From positions 124,001-188,000 of the forward strand of contig DLHI01000022.1 of NCBI GenBank assembly GCA_002483135.1: DNA of 64,000 nt, written 5' to 3'. The notes beneath the pieces are model-generated. The model did not search any database. It was not told the origin of the DNA and worked only from the letters and a program-made list of their open reading frames with translations. Shown here piece by piece: positions 42,339-50,686 of the stretch. The position numbers were made by a program, and so were the translations under genes. This stretch comes from Hyphomonadaceae bacterium UBA7672. GTDB taxonomy: Bacteria > Pseudomonadota > Alphaproteobacteria > Caulobacterales > Hyphomonadaceae. Numbering within the stretch: the first letter of the stretch is position 1; every line of letters starts with the position of its first letter.

Positions 42339-43442
42339 ATGCATAACGATATCAAGATGTTCTTGGGCGCAGTGGTTGCCGCTGCGTCACTTGCCGCCTG
42401 CTCGCCGAGTGTTGCCGCGCCAGCTGCCCCGCCTGCTCCCCAGGTCAGCGTGGCCACGCCCATCCAGCAGGACGTTACCGACTGGGACGAGTTCACCGGC
42501 CGGTTCGAAGCGACCCAACGGGTCGAAGTTCGGGCCCGCGCCGGTGGATTCATCCAGGCGGCGCACTTCGCCGAAGGGCAGCGGGTGGCCAAGGGCCAGC
42601 TGCTGTTCACGCTCGACCCGCGCCCGGCGCAGGCCGCGCTGGCATCGGCGACGGCTGATCTGGAACTTGCGCGGCGCGCCTTCGAGCGCGCCGAGATCCT
42701 GATGAAGGACGGCGCCATCTCCCGCCAGGACTATGACCAGCGTCGCGCTTCGCTCGATATCGCCGAGGCGGCTGTGGCTGCGCGCCGGCTGGATGTTGAA
42801 TTCACGCGCGTGACGGCGCCGGCTTCGGGGTTCATCTCGGATCGCCGGGTGGATGCGGGCAACGTGATCTCGGGCGGGACGTCGGCGGCGGATGTGCTGA
42901 CGACCATCGTTGCTTCCGATCCGATCCATTTTGAGTTCGAGGCGTCCGAGGCGCAGCTGCTGGGCTATCAGCGGCAGGCCACGAAGTCTGGCGGCAAGGT
43001 GGAGATCCGGCTGCAGGACGAAACCGAATACAGCTGGACCGGCACGGTCGACTTCTCTGACGCGGTGATCGATGCGAGTTCGGGCTCGGTTCGGATGCGG
43101 GCGAAGGTGAACAATCCCGAAGGCTTCCTGAAGCCCGGCATGTTCGGCCGCGCGCGCGTTGAAAGCTCGGCTGCCTATGCGGCCATGCTGATCCCGGAGT
43201 CGGCTGTTGTTTCTTCCGGAGCGCTGAAGACGGCGCTGGTGGTGGATACGAACGGCACGGTGGAATCGCGGACGCTTGAAGTGGGGCCGATCGTTGATGG
43301 GCTTCGCGTCGTGCGTTCGGGGCTTCTGCCCTCGGACCGCGTGATCGTGAATGGCACGCAGCGCGCGATGCCGGGCGCGGTTGTCGATGCGCGGCTGACC
43401 ACGGTCACGGCTGCGCTCGAAGCGACGACGCGCCAGCAGTAA
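42339..43442 (+). CDS. RND efflux periplasmic adaptor subunit (lipoprotein)
   Basis: A 367-residue membrane fusion protein. The ATG at 42339 starts a lipoprotein signal ending SLAAC (Cys21); the longer frame start at 42258 would abut the second operator. The lipoyl/hairpin region (VRARAGGFIQAAHFAEGQRV), a coiled alpha-hairpin and beta-barrel segments (DASSGSVRMRAKVNNPEGFL) follow the AcrA/MexA pattern. It links the inner-membrane pump to an outer-membrane channel. The pump gene follows 65 bases later. Confidence 0.93.
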   Translation: MHNDIKMFLGAVVAAASLAACSPSVAAPAAPPAPQVSVATPIQQDVTDWDEFTGRFEATQRVEVRARAGGFIQAAHFAEGQRVAKGQLLFTLDPRPAQAALASATADLELARRAFERAEILMKDGAISRQDYDQRRASLDIAEAAVAARRLDVEFTRVTAPASGFISDRRVDAGNVISGGTSAADVLTTIVASDPIHFEFEASEAQLLGYQRQATKSGGKVEIRLQDETEYSWTGTVDFSDAVIDASSGSVRMRAKVNNPEGFLKPGMFGRARVESSAAYAAMLIPESAVVSSGALKTALVVDTNGTVESRTLEVGPIVDGLRVVRSGLLPSDRVIVNGTQRAMPGAVVDARLTTVTAALEATTRQQ

Positions 43443-43507
43443 CACAACGACATTCCTGGCCGCGACCGGGCGACAGACCCGGCGCGACCTGCACAGGACT
43501 CCTCCCC

Positions 43508-46500
43508 ATGCGCTTTTCTCGATTCTTCATCGACCGGCCGATCTTTGCCGGCGTTATCTCCGTGTTCGTCACGCTGCTGGGACTGTTCTCCTTCCCGCAG
43601 CTGCCGCTGGCCCAGTATCCGGACATTGCCCCGCCATCGGTGATGGTGATGGCCGCCTATCCGGGCGCATCCGCCGAGACGCTGGCTGAAACGGTCGCTG
43701 CCCCCATTGAGCAGGAGATCAACGGCGTCGAGGACATGCTCTACATCACGTCGTCGTCCTCGAACGGCGTGGCGCAGATCACGGTGACGTTCAAGCCGGG
43801 CACCAATCTCGATACGGCGCAGGTGTTGGTGCAGAACCGCGTGGCGCTGGCCGAGCCGCGGCTGCCGGACCAGGTGCGGCAGGGCGGCGTGCAGGTGCTG
43901 AAGCAGGACACGGGCTTCCTGCTGCTGGTGGCGCTGACGTCGAAACAGCCGAACCCCGACATCGACATGATCGGCAACTTCGCGAACTCGCAGCTGAAGG
44001 ACCGGCTGTTGCGTATCGAAGGCGTTGGCGGCGTGCAGGTGTTCGGCGGCGGCCTCTATTCCATGCGCGTGTGGATCGATCCAGGCAAGGCCGCCGCGCG
44101 CGACCTGACGGCGACCGAGATCGTGGCCGCGTTGCGGGCGCAGAATATCCAGGCGGCCGGTGGTTCAGTGGGCTCGCCCCCGTTCGACACGGGCGTCGTG
44201 AACGAGCTTCCCGTGCAGGTGGAAGGCCGGCTGAAATCCGCCGAAGAGTTCGGCAAGGTCGTGATCAAGCGCGGCGCTGACGGGCAGGTGACGTATCTGC
44301 GCGATGTGGCGCGGATCGAGCTTGGTTCCCAGGACTACTCTGTTCGCGGCTATTTCGGCGGCGACCGCGGTATCGCCATGGCGATCACGCCCTCGCCGGG
44401 CGCTAACGCGCTCAATGCCTCGCATGCCGTGATCGAGACGGTGAAGGCAGCAGAGTCGAGTTTCCCGGCAGGCGTCGAATGGTCGATCCCCTACAACCCG
44501 ACCGAATATGTCGAAGCTTCCGTGGAAGCCGTGCAGCACACGCTGATCGAGGCGATCTTTCTCGTTGTGATCGTGGTCGTGGTGTTTCTGCAGACATGGC
44601 GCGCCGCGATCATTCCTATCATCGCGATTCCGATCGCGCTGGTGGCGACGTTCATCGTGCAGCTGTTGCTGGGCTATTCGATCAACTCGCTGTCGCTGTT
44701 CGCGCTCGTTCTGGCGGTGGGCATCGTGGTCGATGACGCCATCGTCGTGGTCGAGAATGTGGAGCGGAACATTCGGCTTGGCATGTCGCCCAAGGAGGCG
44801 GCGTACAAGACAATGGACGAAGTCTCGGGCGCGCTGATCGCCATTGGGCTTGTGCTGCTGGCGGTGTTCGTGCCGGCCGCGTTCGTGCCGGGTATTCCTG
44901 GCGTGTTCTTTCGGCAGTTCGCGGTCGCCATTGCGACGGCGGCGTCTGTCTCGCTGCTGGTGTCGCTGACGCTTTCGCCGGCATTGGCGGCCATGCTGCT
45001 GAAGCCGCACGTTCACCACGAGCCCAAGAAGGGCGGGCTATTGGCGCCGGTTCGCTGGGCGGCTGACAAGTTCAACGGCGGCTTCGAATGGCTGGCGGAT
45101 CGCTATGGCCGGGTGACCGGCCGTCTGGTTCGCATGTCTGCGATCATGCTGGTAGTCTATGCGGCCCTGCTCGGCCTGACCGGCTGGCGCATGACATCGA
45201 CGCCGACGGGGTTTATTCCGGATCAGGATCAGGGCTTCCTGATCGGCGTTATCCAGTTGCCGCCCGGCGCGTCGCTGGAGCGAACCGACCTGGTCGTCAC
45301 CCGCGCTGCGCAGCAACTGGCGGAGACCGAGGGCGTCGACATGGTGGCCGCGTTCGCCGGTCTGGATGGCGCGAGCTTCACCAATGCATCGAATGCGGGC
45401 GTGATGTTCATCCGTCTCAAGCCCTGGGAAGAGCGCGGTTCTGCGCTGAGCGCCCAGAACATGGCGGGACAGATCATGGGCGCCATGGGCGCGATCGAGG
45501 AAGCCAACGTGTTCGTGCTGGCGCCGCCCGCGGTGCAGGGCATGGGCAATGGCGGCGGGTTCAAGATGATGCTGCAGGACCGTTCGGGCGCGGGCTATCG
45601 CGCGCTTGAGCAGGCACAGATGCAGATCGTCGGCGCGGCGAGCCAACCCGGCGCGCCCGTGGTTGGCGTGTTCCCCGGTTTCAACACCGGCAGCCCGCGC
45701 GTGACGGTGGAGCTGGATCGCGAGAAGGCGCTGATGCTGGGCGTTGAGCCCTCAGAAGTGTTTGGCGCGATGGGGACGTATCTTGGCTCCACCTATGTCA
45801 ACGACTTCAACATGCTGGGCCGCACCTTCCGCGTAACGGCGCAGGCCGAGCCAGACCTTCGCGACGACGCATCCGATATCGCCAACCTGAAAGTCAGGTC
45901 GGTGAATGGCGGTATGGTTCCGCTGGGGTCGGTGGCGACGCTGAAGGACGACACCGGGCCGGTGCGCGTTGTGCGCTTCAACCTGTTCCCGGCCGCGGAG
46001 ATCCAGGGCGCAGCTGCGCCCGGGGTTTCATCCGGCGACGCGCTGGCGGCGATGGAAAGCTATGCTGCCCAATTGCCGGAGGGTTTCAGCGCGGAATGGA
46101 CCGAGATCGCGCTGCAGGAAAAATCGCAGGGCAATACCGGGCCCATCGTGTTCCTGATGGCCGTGGTGCTGGTGTTCCTTGTGCTGGCTGCCCAGTACGA
46201 AGCGTTCACGCTTCCGCTGGCGGTGATCCTGATCGTTCCGATGTGTATCCTTGCGGCGATCGTGGGCGTGAACATTCGCGGCTTCGACAACAACATCCTG
46301 ACGCAGGTCGGGCTGCTGGTGCTCGTTGCGCTGGCTTCGAAGAACGCGATCCTGATCGTGGAGTTCGCCAAGCAGGCAGAGGACCACGGCAAGAGCCGGT
46401 TTGAGGCTGCAGTCGAGGCAGCGCGCACGCGCCTGCGCCCGATCCTGATGACGTCGTTCGCCTTCATCTTCGGGGTGATCCCATTGATGCTGGCCACGGG

Positions 46501-46693
46501 GCCGGGGCAGGAGATGCGGCAGGCGCTGGGCACCACGGTGTTCTTCGGGATGTTGGGCGTGACGCTGTTCGGCCTGATCTTTACCCCGGTGTTCTATGTC
46601 GTGTGCCGCTGGATTGCGGAACGGCTGCCGGGGCGGAAGAAGCGCGTGGCGGAGCCGGTTGTGGTTGAGCCGTTACCGCAGCCCGCGGAGTAG
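43508..46693 (+). CDS. RND multidrug efflux pump (HAE-1/AcrB-like)
   Basis: A 1061-residue inner-membrane proton-driven pump of normal AcrB/MexB length. It shows RFFIDRPIFAGVISVFVTLL at the N-terminus, paired proton-relay aspartates 409-410 in VVDDAIVVVENVERN, GFIPDQDQGFL at the start of the second half, and FVLAAQYE-type and GFDNNILTQVGLLVLVALA segments near the C-terminus. It exports hydrophobic toxic compounds from the periplasm and membrane. A TetR repressor gene and operators lie upstream and an intrinsic terminator lies 26 bases downstream. No outer-membrane channel gene is present. Confidence 0.95.
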   Translation: MRFSRFFIDRPIFAGVISVFVTLLGLFSFPQLPLAQYPDIAPPSVMVMAAYPGASAETLAETVAAPIEQEINGVEDMLYITSSSSNGVAQITVTFKPGTNLDTAQVLVQNRVALAEPRLPDQVRQGGVQVLKQDTGFLLLVALTSKQPNPDIDMIGNFANSQLKDRLLRIEGVGGVQVFGGGLYSMRVWIDPGKAAARDLTATEIVAALRAQNIQAAGGSVGSPPFDTGVVNELPVQVEGRLKSAEEFGKVVIKRGADGQVTYLRDVARIELGSQDYSVRGYFGGDRGIAMAITPSPGANALNASHAVIETVKAAESSFPAGVEWSIPYNPTEYVEASVEAVQHTLIEAIFLVVIVVVVFLQTWRAAIIPIIAIPIALVATFIVQLLLGYSINSLSLFALVLAVGIVVDDAIVVVENVERNIRLGMSPKEAAYKTMDEVSGALIAIGLVLLAVFVPAAFVPGIPGVFFRQFAVAIATAASVSLLVSLTLSPALAAMLLKPHVHHEPKKGGLLAPVRWAADKFNGGFEWLADRYGRVTGRLVRMSAIMLVVYAALLGLTGWRMTSTPTGFIPDQDQGFLIGVIQLPPGASLERTDLVVTRAAQQLAETEGVDMVAAFAGLDGASFTNASNAGVMFIRLKPWEERGSALSAQNMAGQIMGAMGAIEEANVFVLAPPAVQGMGNGGGFKMMLQDRSGAGYRALEQAQMQIVGAASQPGAPVVGVFPGFNTGSPRVTVELDREKALMLGVEPSEVFGAMGTYLGSTYVNDFNMLGRTFRVTAQAEPDLRDDASDIANLKVRSVNGGMVPLGSVATLKDDTGPVRVVRFNLFPAAEIQGAAAPGVSSGDALAAMESYAAQLPEGFSAEWTEIALQEKSQGNTGPIVFLMAVVLVFLVLAAQYEAFTLPLAVILIVPMCILAAIVGVNIRGFDNNILTQVGLLVLVALASKNAILIVEFAKQAEDHGKSRFEAAVEAARTRLRPILMTSFAFIFGVIPLMLATGPGQEMRQALGTTVFFGMLGVTLFGLIFTPVFYVVCRWIAERLPGRKKRVAEPVVVEPLPQPAE

Positions 46694-46718
46694 GATTTGA
46701 GTTGAGTGGTAAGCAAGG

Positions 46719-46746
46719 CTCCTCTCCCGGAAGGGAGAGGAGTTTT
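46719..46746 (+). terminator. Rho-independent terminator after the RND pump
   Basis: A perfect 10-bp stem CTCCTCTCCC / GGGAGAGGAG (46719-46728, 46733-46742) with loop GGAA is followed by TTTT. It is the clearest terminator in the window. Confidence 0.85.
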
Positions 46747-46889
46747 GTCTTTTGGGTCGCGACAGTAAGGTTCTGCCGTCGGAGGAGATCGGGACGTTGA
46801 CGATTTCGTGCATGGCATGGATGATTTCGGGCGGAAGACACAGCCGCTGATGAAATGCCGGCGGCATGTGGATGTGCGTAGCGGCTGAT

Positions 46890-47933
46890 CTATTTCGCGT
46901 CTGTCGCGATTCTTGCCAGGGCGATATCCAGCGCATCCGCCGCGGGAACGGCGATGTGGGGCGATACGCCTGCGCCTTCGATGCGGCCGGCGGTGAGCGA
47001 GTAGTAGTCTGCAATGGGCAGGGACAGCTGCAAGCCTTCGGGCAGGTCGTACATTTTCTGCGACAGCATCGCTCCCGCAGTCGTTTCGCCCAGCAGCGTC
47101 GCGCGGCCTGATCCCTTGAAGACGTCTGCAGTCATCTCCGCGGCGCTTGCCGTGCGTTTGCTGGTCAGGACATAGACCGGTCCGGCGTAGGTCGGGCCCA
47201 TGGGGACGAACTGGATGCGCGTCAGGCGATTTTCCTGCGCGTCGCGCCAGAACGCGGTGATCGACCAGCCTGCCCATGGCGTGACGCCGACAATGTCGCC
47301 GGCGTTCGGCGCGCGGCGCTTTTCGCGCGCCCACGGCTGAGACACAAACACGCCTGCGTCGTAGGGTTTGTCCAGCGTGTGGCCGACCAGAGGGATGCCG
47401 GCGAAGGCGCCGCCATCATTGGCGCGAAGGTCGATGATCAGCGCCCGTGCATTGCGCGGAATGATTTCGCTGTATGCCGCATCAATCTGTTCGATGGTGT
47501 CGGCCCCCATCATGGTATTGACGGTCAGGATTGCGATGTCCTCACGCCATTCCAGTTTCGCACCTGAGCCTCCGACACGCATGGTGTCGAGAAACGCGGC
47601 GGTGTCGGCAGCGCTCGATTGCGCCACGTCGATCCGGACGTGCGAGAAGGGACCCTCGCGCCACGCTTGATTGAAGCCGCGCACGAAATCCTCACGTGTC
47701 TCGGCGGCGCGGCCGAGTTCTTCGATCTTCGCCTCCATTGCCTGGTAGGCCGGCGTATCGAGCTCGGCAGGATTGTAGTGGCGAAGCCGCATGGTCGCGT
47801 TGATCGCGGCGGTTACCTCTGCCCAGCGGGCTGGCGCCTGTGCTTCGGCAGGTATGGGCGCGACGGGCGGTCTGGCGGCGCAGCCGGCAGTGGCCAGCAT
47901 CGCGGCGAGGGTCACGTGGATCGCAATGTTCAT
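46890..47933 (-). CDS. S41 family peptidase-like lipoprotein
   Basis: A 347-residue exported protein with an S41 (C-terminal processing peptidase/tail-specific protease-like) domain. The ATG at 47933 starts a lipoprotein signal ending ATAGC (Cys18). The S41 core is visible in ALIIDLRANDGG, VLTSKRTASAAEM (expected nucleophile Ser in TAS) and GRATLLGETTAG, with DYYSLTAGRIEGAGVSP near the end. There is no obvious PDZ domain, so it belongs to the shorter interphotoreceptor-retinoid-binding-like branch. It diverges from the malonate operon across a 200-base AT-rich promoter region. Its substrate is unknown. Confidence 0.88.
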   Translation of the reverse strand: MNIAIHVTLAAMLATAGCAARPPVAPIPAEAQAPARWAEVTAAINATMRLRHYNPAELDTPAYQAMEAKIEELGRAAETREDFVRGFNQAWREGPFSHVRIDVAQSSAADTAAFLDTMRVGGSGAKLEWREDIAILTVNTMMGADTIEQIDAAYSEIIPRNARALIIDLRANDGGAFAGIPLVGHTLDKPYDAGVFVSQPWAREKRRAPNAGDIVGVTPWAGWSITAFWRDAQENRLTRIQFVPMGPTYAGPVYVLTSKRTASAAEMTADVFKGSGRATLLGETTAGAMLSQKMYDLPEGLQLSLPIADYYSLTAGRIEGAGVSPHIAVPAADALDIALARIATDAK

Positions 47934-48132
47934 GACGTTTATCTGTCCCGGGGAGGTGTTTTGCGCTTCTGGAGAGCGCTTCTTTTTGTATCGATAAACA
48001 ATAAAATCAAAATGAGATCTGTCAACCCGCAGACAAGTGGTCACGCGATTTCAGACTGACCGCTGGGCGCTTACTTGCTCTCGCAGCGGAATTCCGGACA
48101 ACAGGAAGGTGTGGTGGCGCGAGGGGAGAGGC

Positions 48133-48504
48133 ATGGTCATCTATGGTGTCGCCATCCTGGCGCTGTGCACGGTTGTGGGCGCGGCGCTGGGCGACCTGCT
48201 GGGCCTTGCGATTGGCGTGAAAGCGAATGTGGGCGGCGTTGGCATTGCGATGCTGCTGCTGGTGGCGATCCGCTGGTGGCTGGTGAAAGCGGGGACGTTG
48301 ACGCCGGGGTTCAAGTTCGGCGTCGAGTTCTGGTCGCTGATGTATATTCCCATCGTGGTGGCGATGGCGGCGCAGCAGAATGTGGTGGCGGCCGTGAAGG
48401 GCGGGCCTGTTGTGCTGGTCGCGGGCGTGGTGGCGGTGGCGCTGAGCTTTGCGTGCGTGCCGCTGCTGGCGGGGCGGAAGAAGCCTGACGAGGCCGGCCA
48501 GTGA
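48133..48504 (+). CDS. madL: Malonate transporter subunit MadL
   Basis: A 123-residue membrane protein with four hydrophobic segments that matches MadL in style (GDLLGLAIGVKANVGGVGIA, EFWSLMYIPIVVAMAAQQNV). With MadM it forms a sodium-dependent malonate importer. The ATG at 48133 follows GGGGAGAGG; the longer frame is not used. The next gene overlaps it as GTGA. Confidence 0.92.
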   Translation: MVIYGVAILALCTVVGAALGDLLGLAIGVKANVGGVGIAMLLLVAIRWWLVKAGTLTPGFKFGVEFWSLMYIPIVVAMAAQQNVVAAVKGGPVVLVAGVVAVALSFACVPLLAGRKKPDEAGQ

Positions 48505-49268
48505 TCGATGTCCTGCAGGGAACGATTGCGGCGCAGGGGCTGCTGGTCGCGTTCGTGGTGGTGGGCGCGATTGTGTTCGCGGCCTACTTCCTGTCGAAGC
48601 ATCTCACCCTGGGTCGCATTCATGGGTCGGCGATTGCCATCGTGATCGGGCTAATCCTCGCATGGATTGGTGGATCAATCACGGGCGGGACGAAGGGGAT
48701 TGCAGACCTGCCGTTCTTCGCGGGGATTGGCATCATGGGCGGGGCGATGCTGCGCGACTTCGCCATCGTGGCGACGGCGTTCGATGTGGACATCGTGGAG
48801 GCGCGAAAGGCGGGCGTGGTTGGCGCGGTTTCGATTGTCGTTGGGATCGTGTTGCCGTTTGTTGTCGGCGCCGTGGTGGCGTGGAGCTTCGGGTATTCCG
48901 ACGCGGTGTCGATGACCACGATTGGCGCGGGCGCGGTCACCTATATTGTCGGGCCGGTGACGGGTGCGGCGCTGGGCGCGGGTTCGGATGTAATGGCGCT
49001 GTCTATCGGCACGGGCGTGCTGAAGGCTGTGCTGGTGATGGTGGCGACGCCGATGATCGCGAAATACATCGGGCTGGACAATCCGCGCTCGGCCATGGTG
49101 TTCGGCGGCATGATGGGGACGACATCTGGAGTGACGGCGGGACTGGCGGCGACCGATCCGAAGCTGGTTCCCTATGGCGCGCTGACGTCGACCTTCTATA
49201 CGGGCGTGGGCTGCCTTGTGGGGCCTTCGGTACTTTATCTTGCCGTCCGCGCGCTGATGGGCGGGTGA
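48501..49268 (+). CDS. madM: Malonate transporter subunit MadM
   Basis: A 255-residue polytopic membrane protein matching MadM (GRIHGSAIAIVIGLILAWIG, GIGIMGGAMLRDFAIVATAF, MVFGGMMGTTSGVTAGLAAT). It is the large subunit of the malonate importer. GTG start overlapping the madL stop shows coupled translation. It is followed by a malonyl-CoA ligase gene. Confidence 0.93.
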   Translation: MIDVLQGTIAAQGLLVAFVVVGAIVFAAYFLSKHLTLGRIHGSAIAIVIGLILAWIGGSITGGTKGIADLPFFAGIGIMGGAMLRDFAIVATAFDVDIVEARKAGVVGAVSIVVGIVLPFVVGAVVAWSFGYSDAVSMTTIGAGAVTYIVGPVTGAALGAGSDVMALSIGTGVLKAVLVMVATPMIAKYIGLDNPRSAMVFGGMMGTTSGVTAGLAATDPKLVPYGALTSTFYTGVGCLVGPSVLYLAVRALMGG

Positions 49269-49279
49269 GGAGGATCGCG

Positions 49280-50686
49280 ATGTCGGCAAACCTTTATGAT
49301 CTGCTTGCTGGCGGCTTTCCGGCGGACAGGAGCAAGCCGTGCTTCATCCTGAGCGATGGGAGCGAGGTCAGCTATGGTGAGCTTGAACGCCAGACGGGGC
49401 TGGTGGCGGGCCGGCTGGTGGCCGATGGCGTGAAGCCGGGCGATCGCGTCGCGATGCAGGTGGAGAAGAACGTCGAGGCTGTGGTGATCTATCTTGCCAC
49501 GCTGAAGGCGGGGGCGGTGTTCCTGCCGCTGAACTCTGCCTACACGGCGAGCGAGGTTGAGTATTTCATCGGGGACGCGGAGCCGGTGGTGTTCATCACG
49601 GATGCGGTGGGGTTCGTGCGGGAGTCTGAGGAGGCTGCGCCGCTTGAGGCGGCTGTGGCGCGGGGGGCGGATGATCTTGCTTCGTTGATCTATACGAGCG
49701 GGACGACCGGGCGGTCGAAGGGGGCGATGCTGACGCATGGCAATCTCGCGGCCAATGCGGTGGCGCTGCACGAAATCTGGGGCTTCACGCCGAAGGATGT
49801 GCTGTTGCATGCGCTGCCGATCTTCCACGTGCACGGGCTGTTCGTGGCGATGCACTGCGCGTTTCTTTCGGGCTGTCCGATGGTGTGGCTGCCAAAGTTC
49901 GTGGATGCGGACGTGCTGGCGGGGCTGAAGCGGGCAACAGTGATGATGGGAGTGCCGACATTCTACACGCGGCTGCTCGCCAATCCGGGGTTCACGCGCG
50001 AAGTGGCGGATAGGGTGAGGGTGTTCATCTCGGGCTCGGCGCCGTTGTTGCCGACGACGTTCGCGGAGTTCGAGGAGCGGACGGGGCAGCGAATTCTCGA
50101 GCGCTATGGGATGAGCGAGGCGGTGATCATCACGTCCAACCCGCTGGACGGCGAGCGGATCGCGGGGTCGGTGGGGTATCCGTTGCCGGGCGTTGATCTG
50201 CGCATAGGCGGGGGCGAAGAGACCGGCGTGATCGAGATACGGGGCCCGAGCGTATTCGGCGGCTACTGGCGAATGCCGGAGAAGAACAAGGAAGAGTTTC
50301 GCGACGGGTATTTCATCACGGGCGATGTGGGCCGGCGTGATGCGGATGGGCGTGTCTGGATTTCGGGGCGGGCGAAGGACCTGATCATCTCGGGCGGATA
50401 CAATGTCTATCCCAAGGAGATCGAGCTGATCCTCGACGAGATGCCCGACGTGGTTGAAAGCGCTGTCATCGGCTTGCCGCATCCGGACTTTGGCGAAGGC
50501 GTCTGCGCGGTGGTGATCGGCAAGGGGAATGAAGCGGCGATGATCGCGGAATGCCGCAAGCAGCTAGCTGCGTTCAAGACCCCCAAGCGCATTCTCTTTG
50601 TCGATGAGCTGCCGCGCAACGCCATGGGCAAGGTGCAGAAGAACTTGCTGCGGCAAATGCATGCGGGGCTGTTTGGGAAGGGCTAG
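49280..50686 (+). CDS. matB: Malonyl-CoA synthetase
   Basis: A 468-residue AMP-forming ligase that makes malonyl-CoA from malonate, ATP and CoA. Features are IYTSGTTGRSKGAMLTHGNL near residue 137, LPIFHVHGLFVA, YGMSEAVIITSNPLDGERIAG (malonate-type specificity segment), RAKDLIISGGYNVYPKEIE and the C-terminal MGKVQKNLLR lysine motif. It is a little shorter than typical MatB (about 500), mainly in the first half. The start follows GAGGAGG. The operon supplies malonyl-CoA; no malonyl-CoA decarboxylase gene (matA) is adjacent. It overlaps the convergent kinase gene by 4 bases. Confidence 0.93.
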   Translation: MSANLYDLLAGGFPADRSKPCFILSDGSEVSYGELERQTGLVAGRLVADGVKPGDRVAMQVEKNVEAVVIYLATLKAGAVFLPLNSAYTASEVEYFIGDAEPVVFITDAVGFVRESEEAAPLEAAVARGADDLASLIYTSGTTGRSKGAMLTHGNLAANAVALHEIWGFTPKDVLLHALPIFHVHGLFVAMHCAFLSGCPMVWLPKFVDADVLAGLKRATVMMGVPTFYTRLLANPGFTREVADRVRVFISGSAPLLPTTFAEFEERTGQRILERYGMSEAVIITSNPLDGERIAGSVGYPLPGVDLRIGGGEETGVIEIRGPSVFGGYWRMPEKNKEEFRDGYFITGDVGRRDADGRVWISGRAKDLIISGGYNVYPKEIELILDEMPDVVESAVIGLPHPDFGEGVCAVVIGKGNEAAMIAECRKQLAAFKTPKRILFVDELPRNAMGKVQKNLLRQMHAGLFGKG

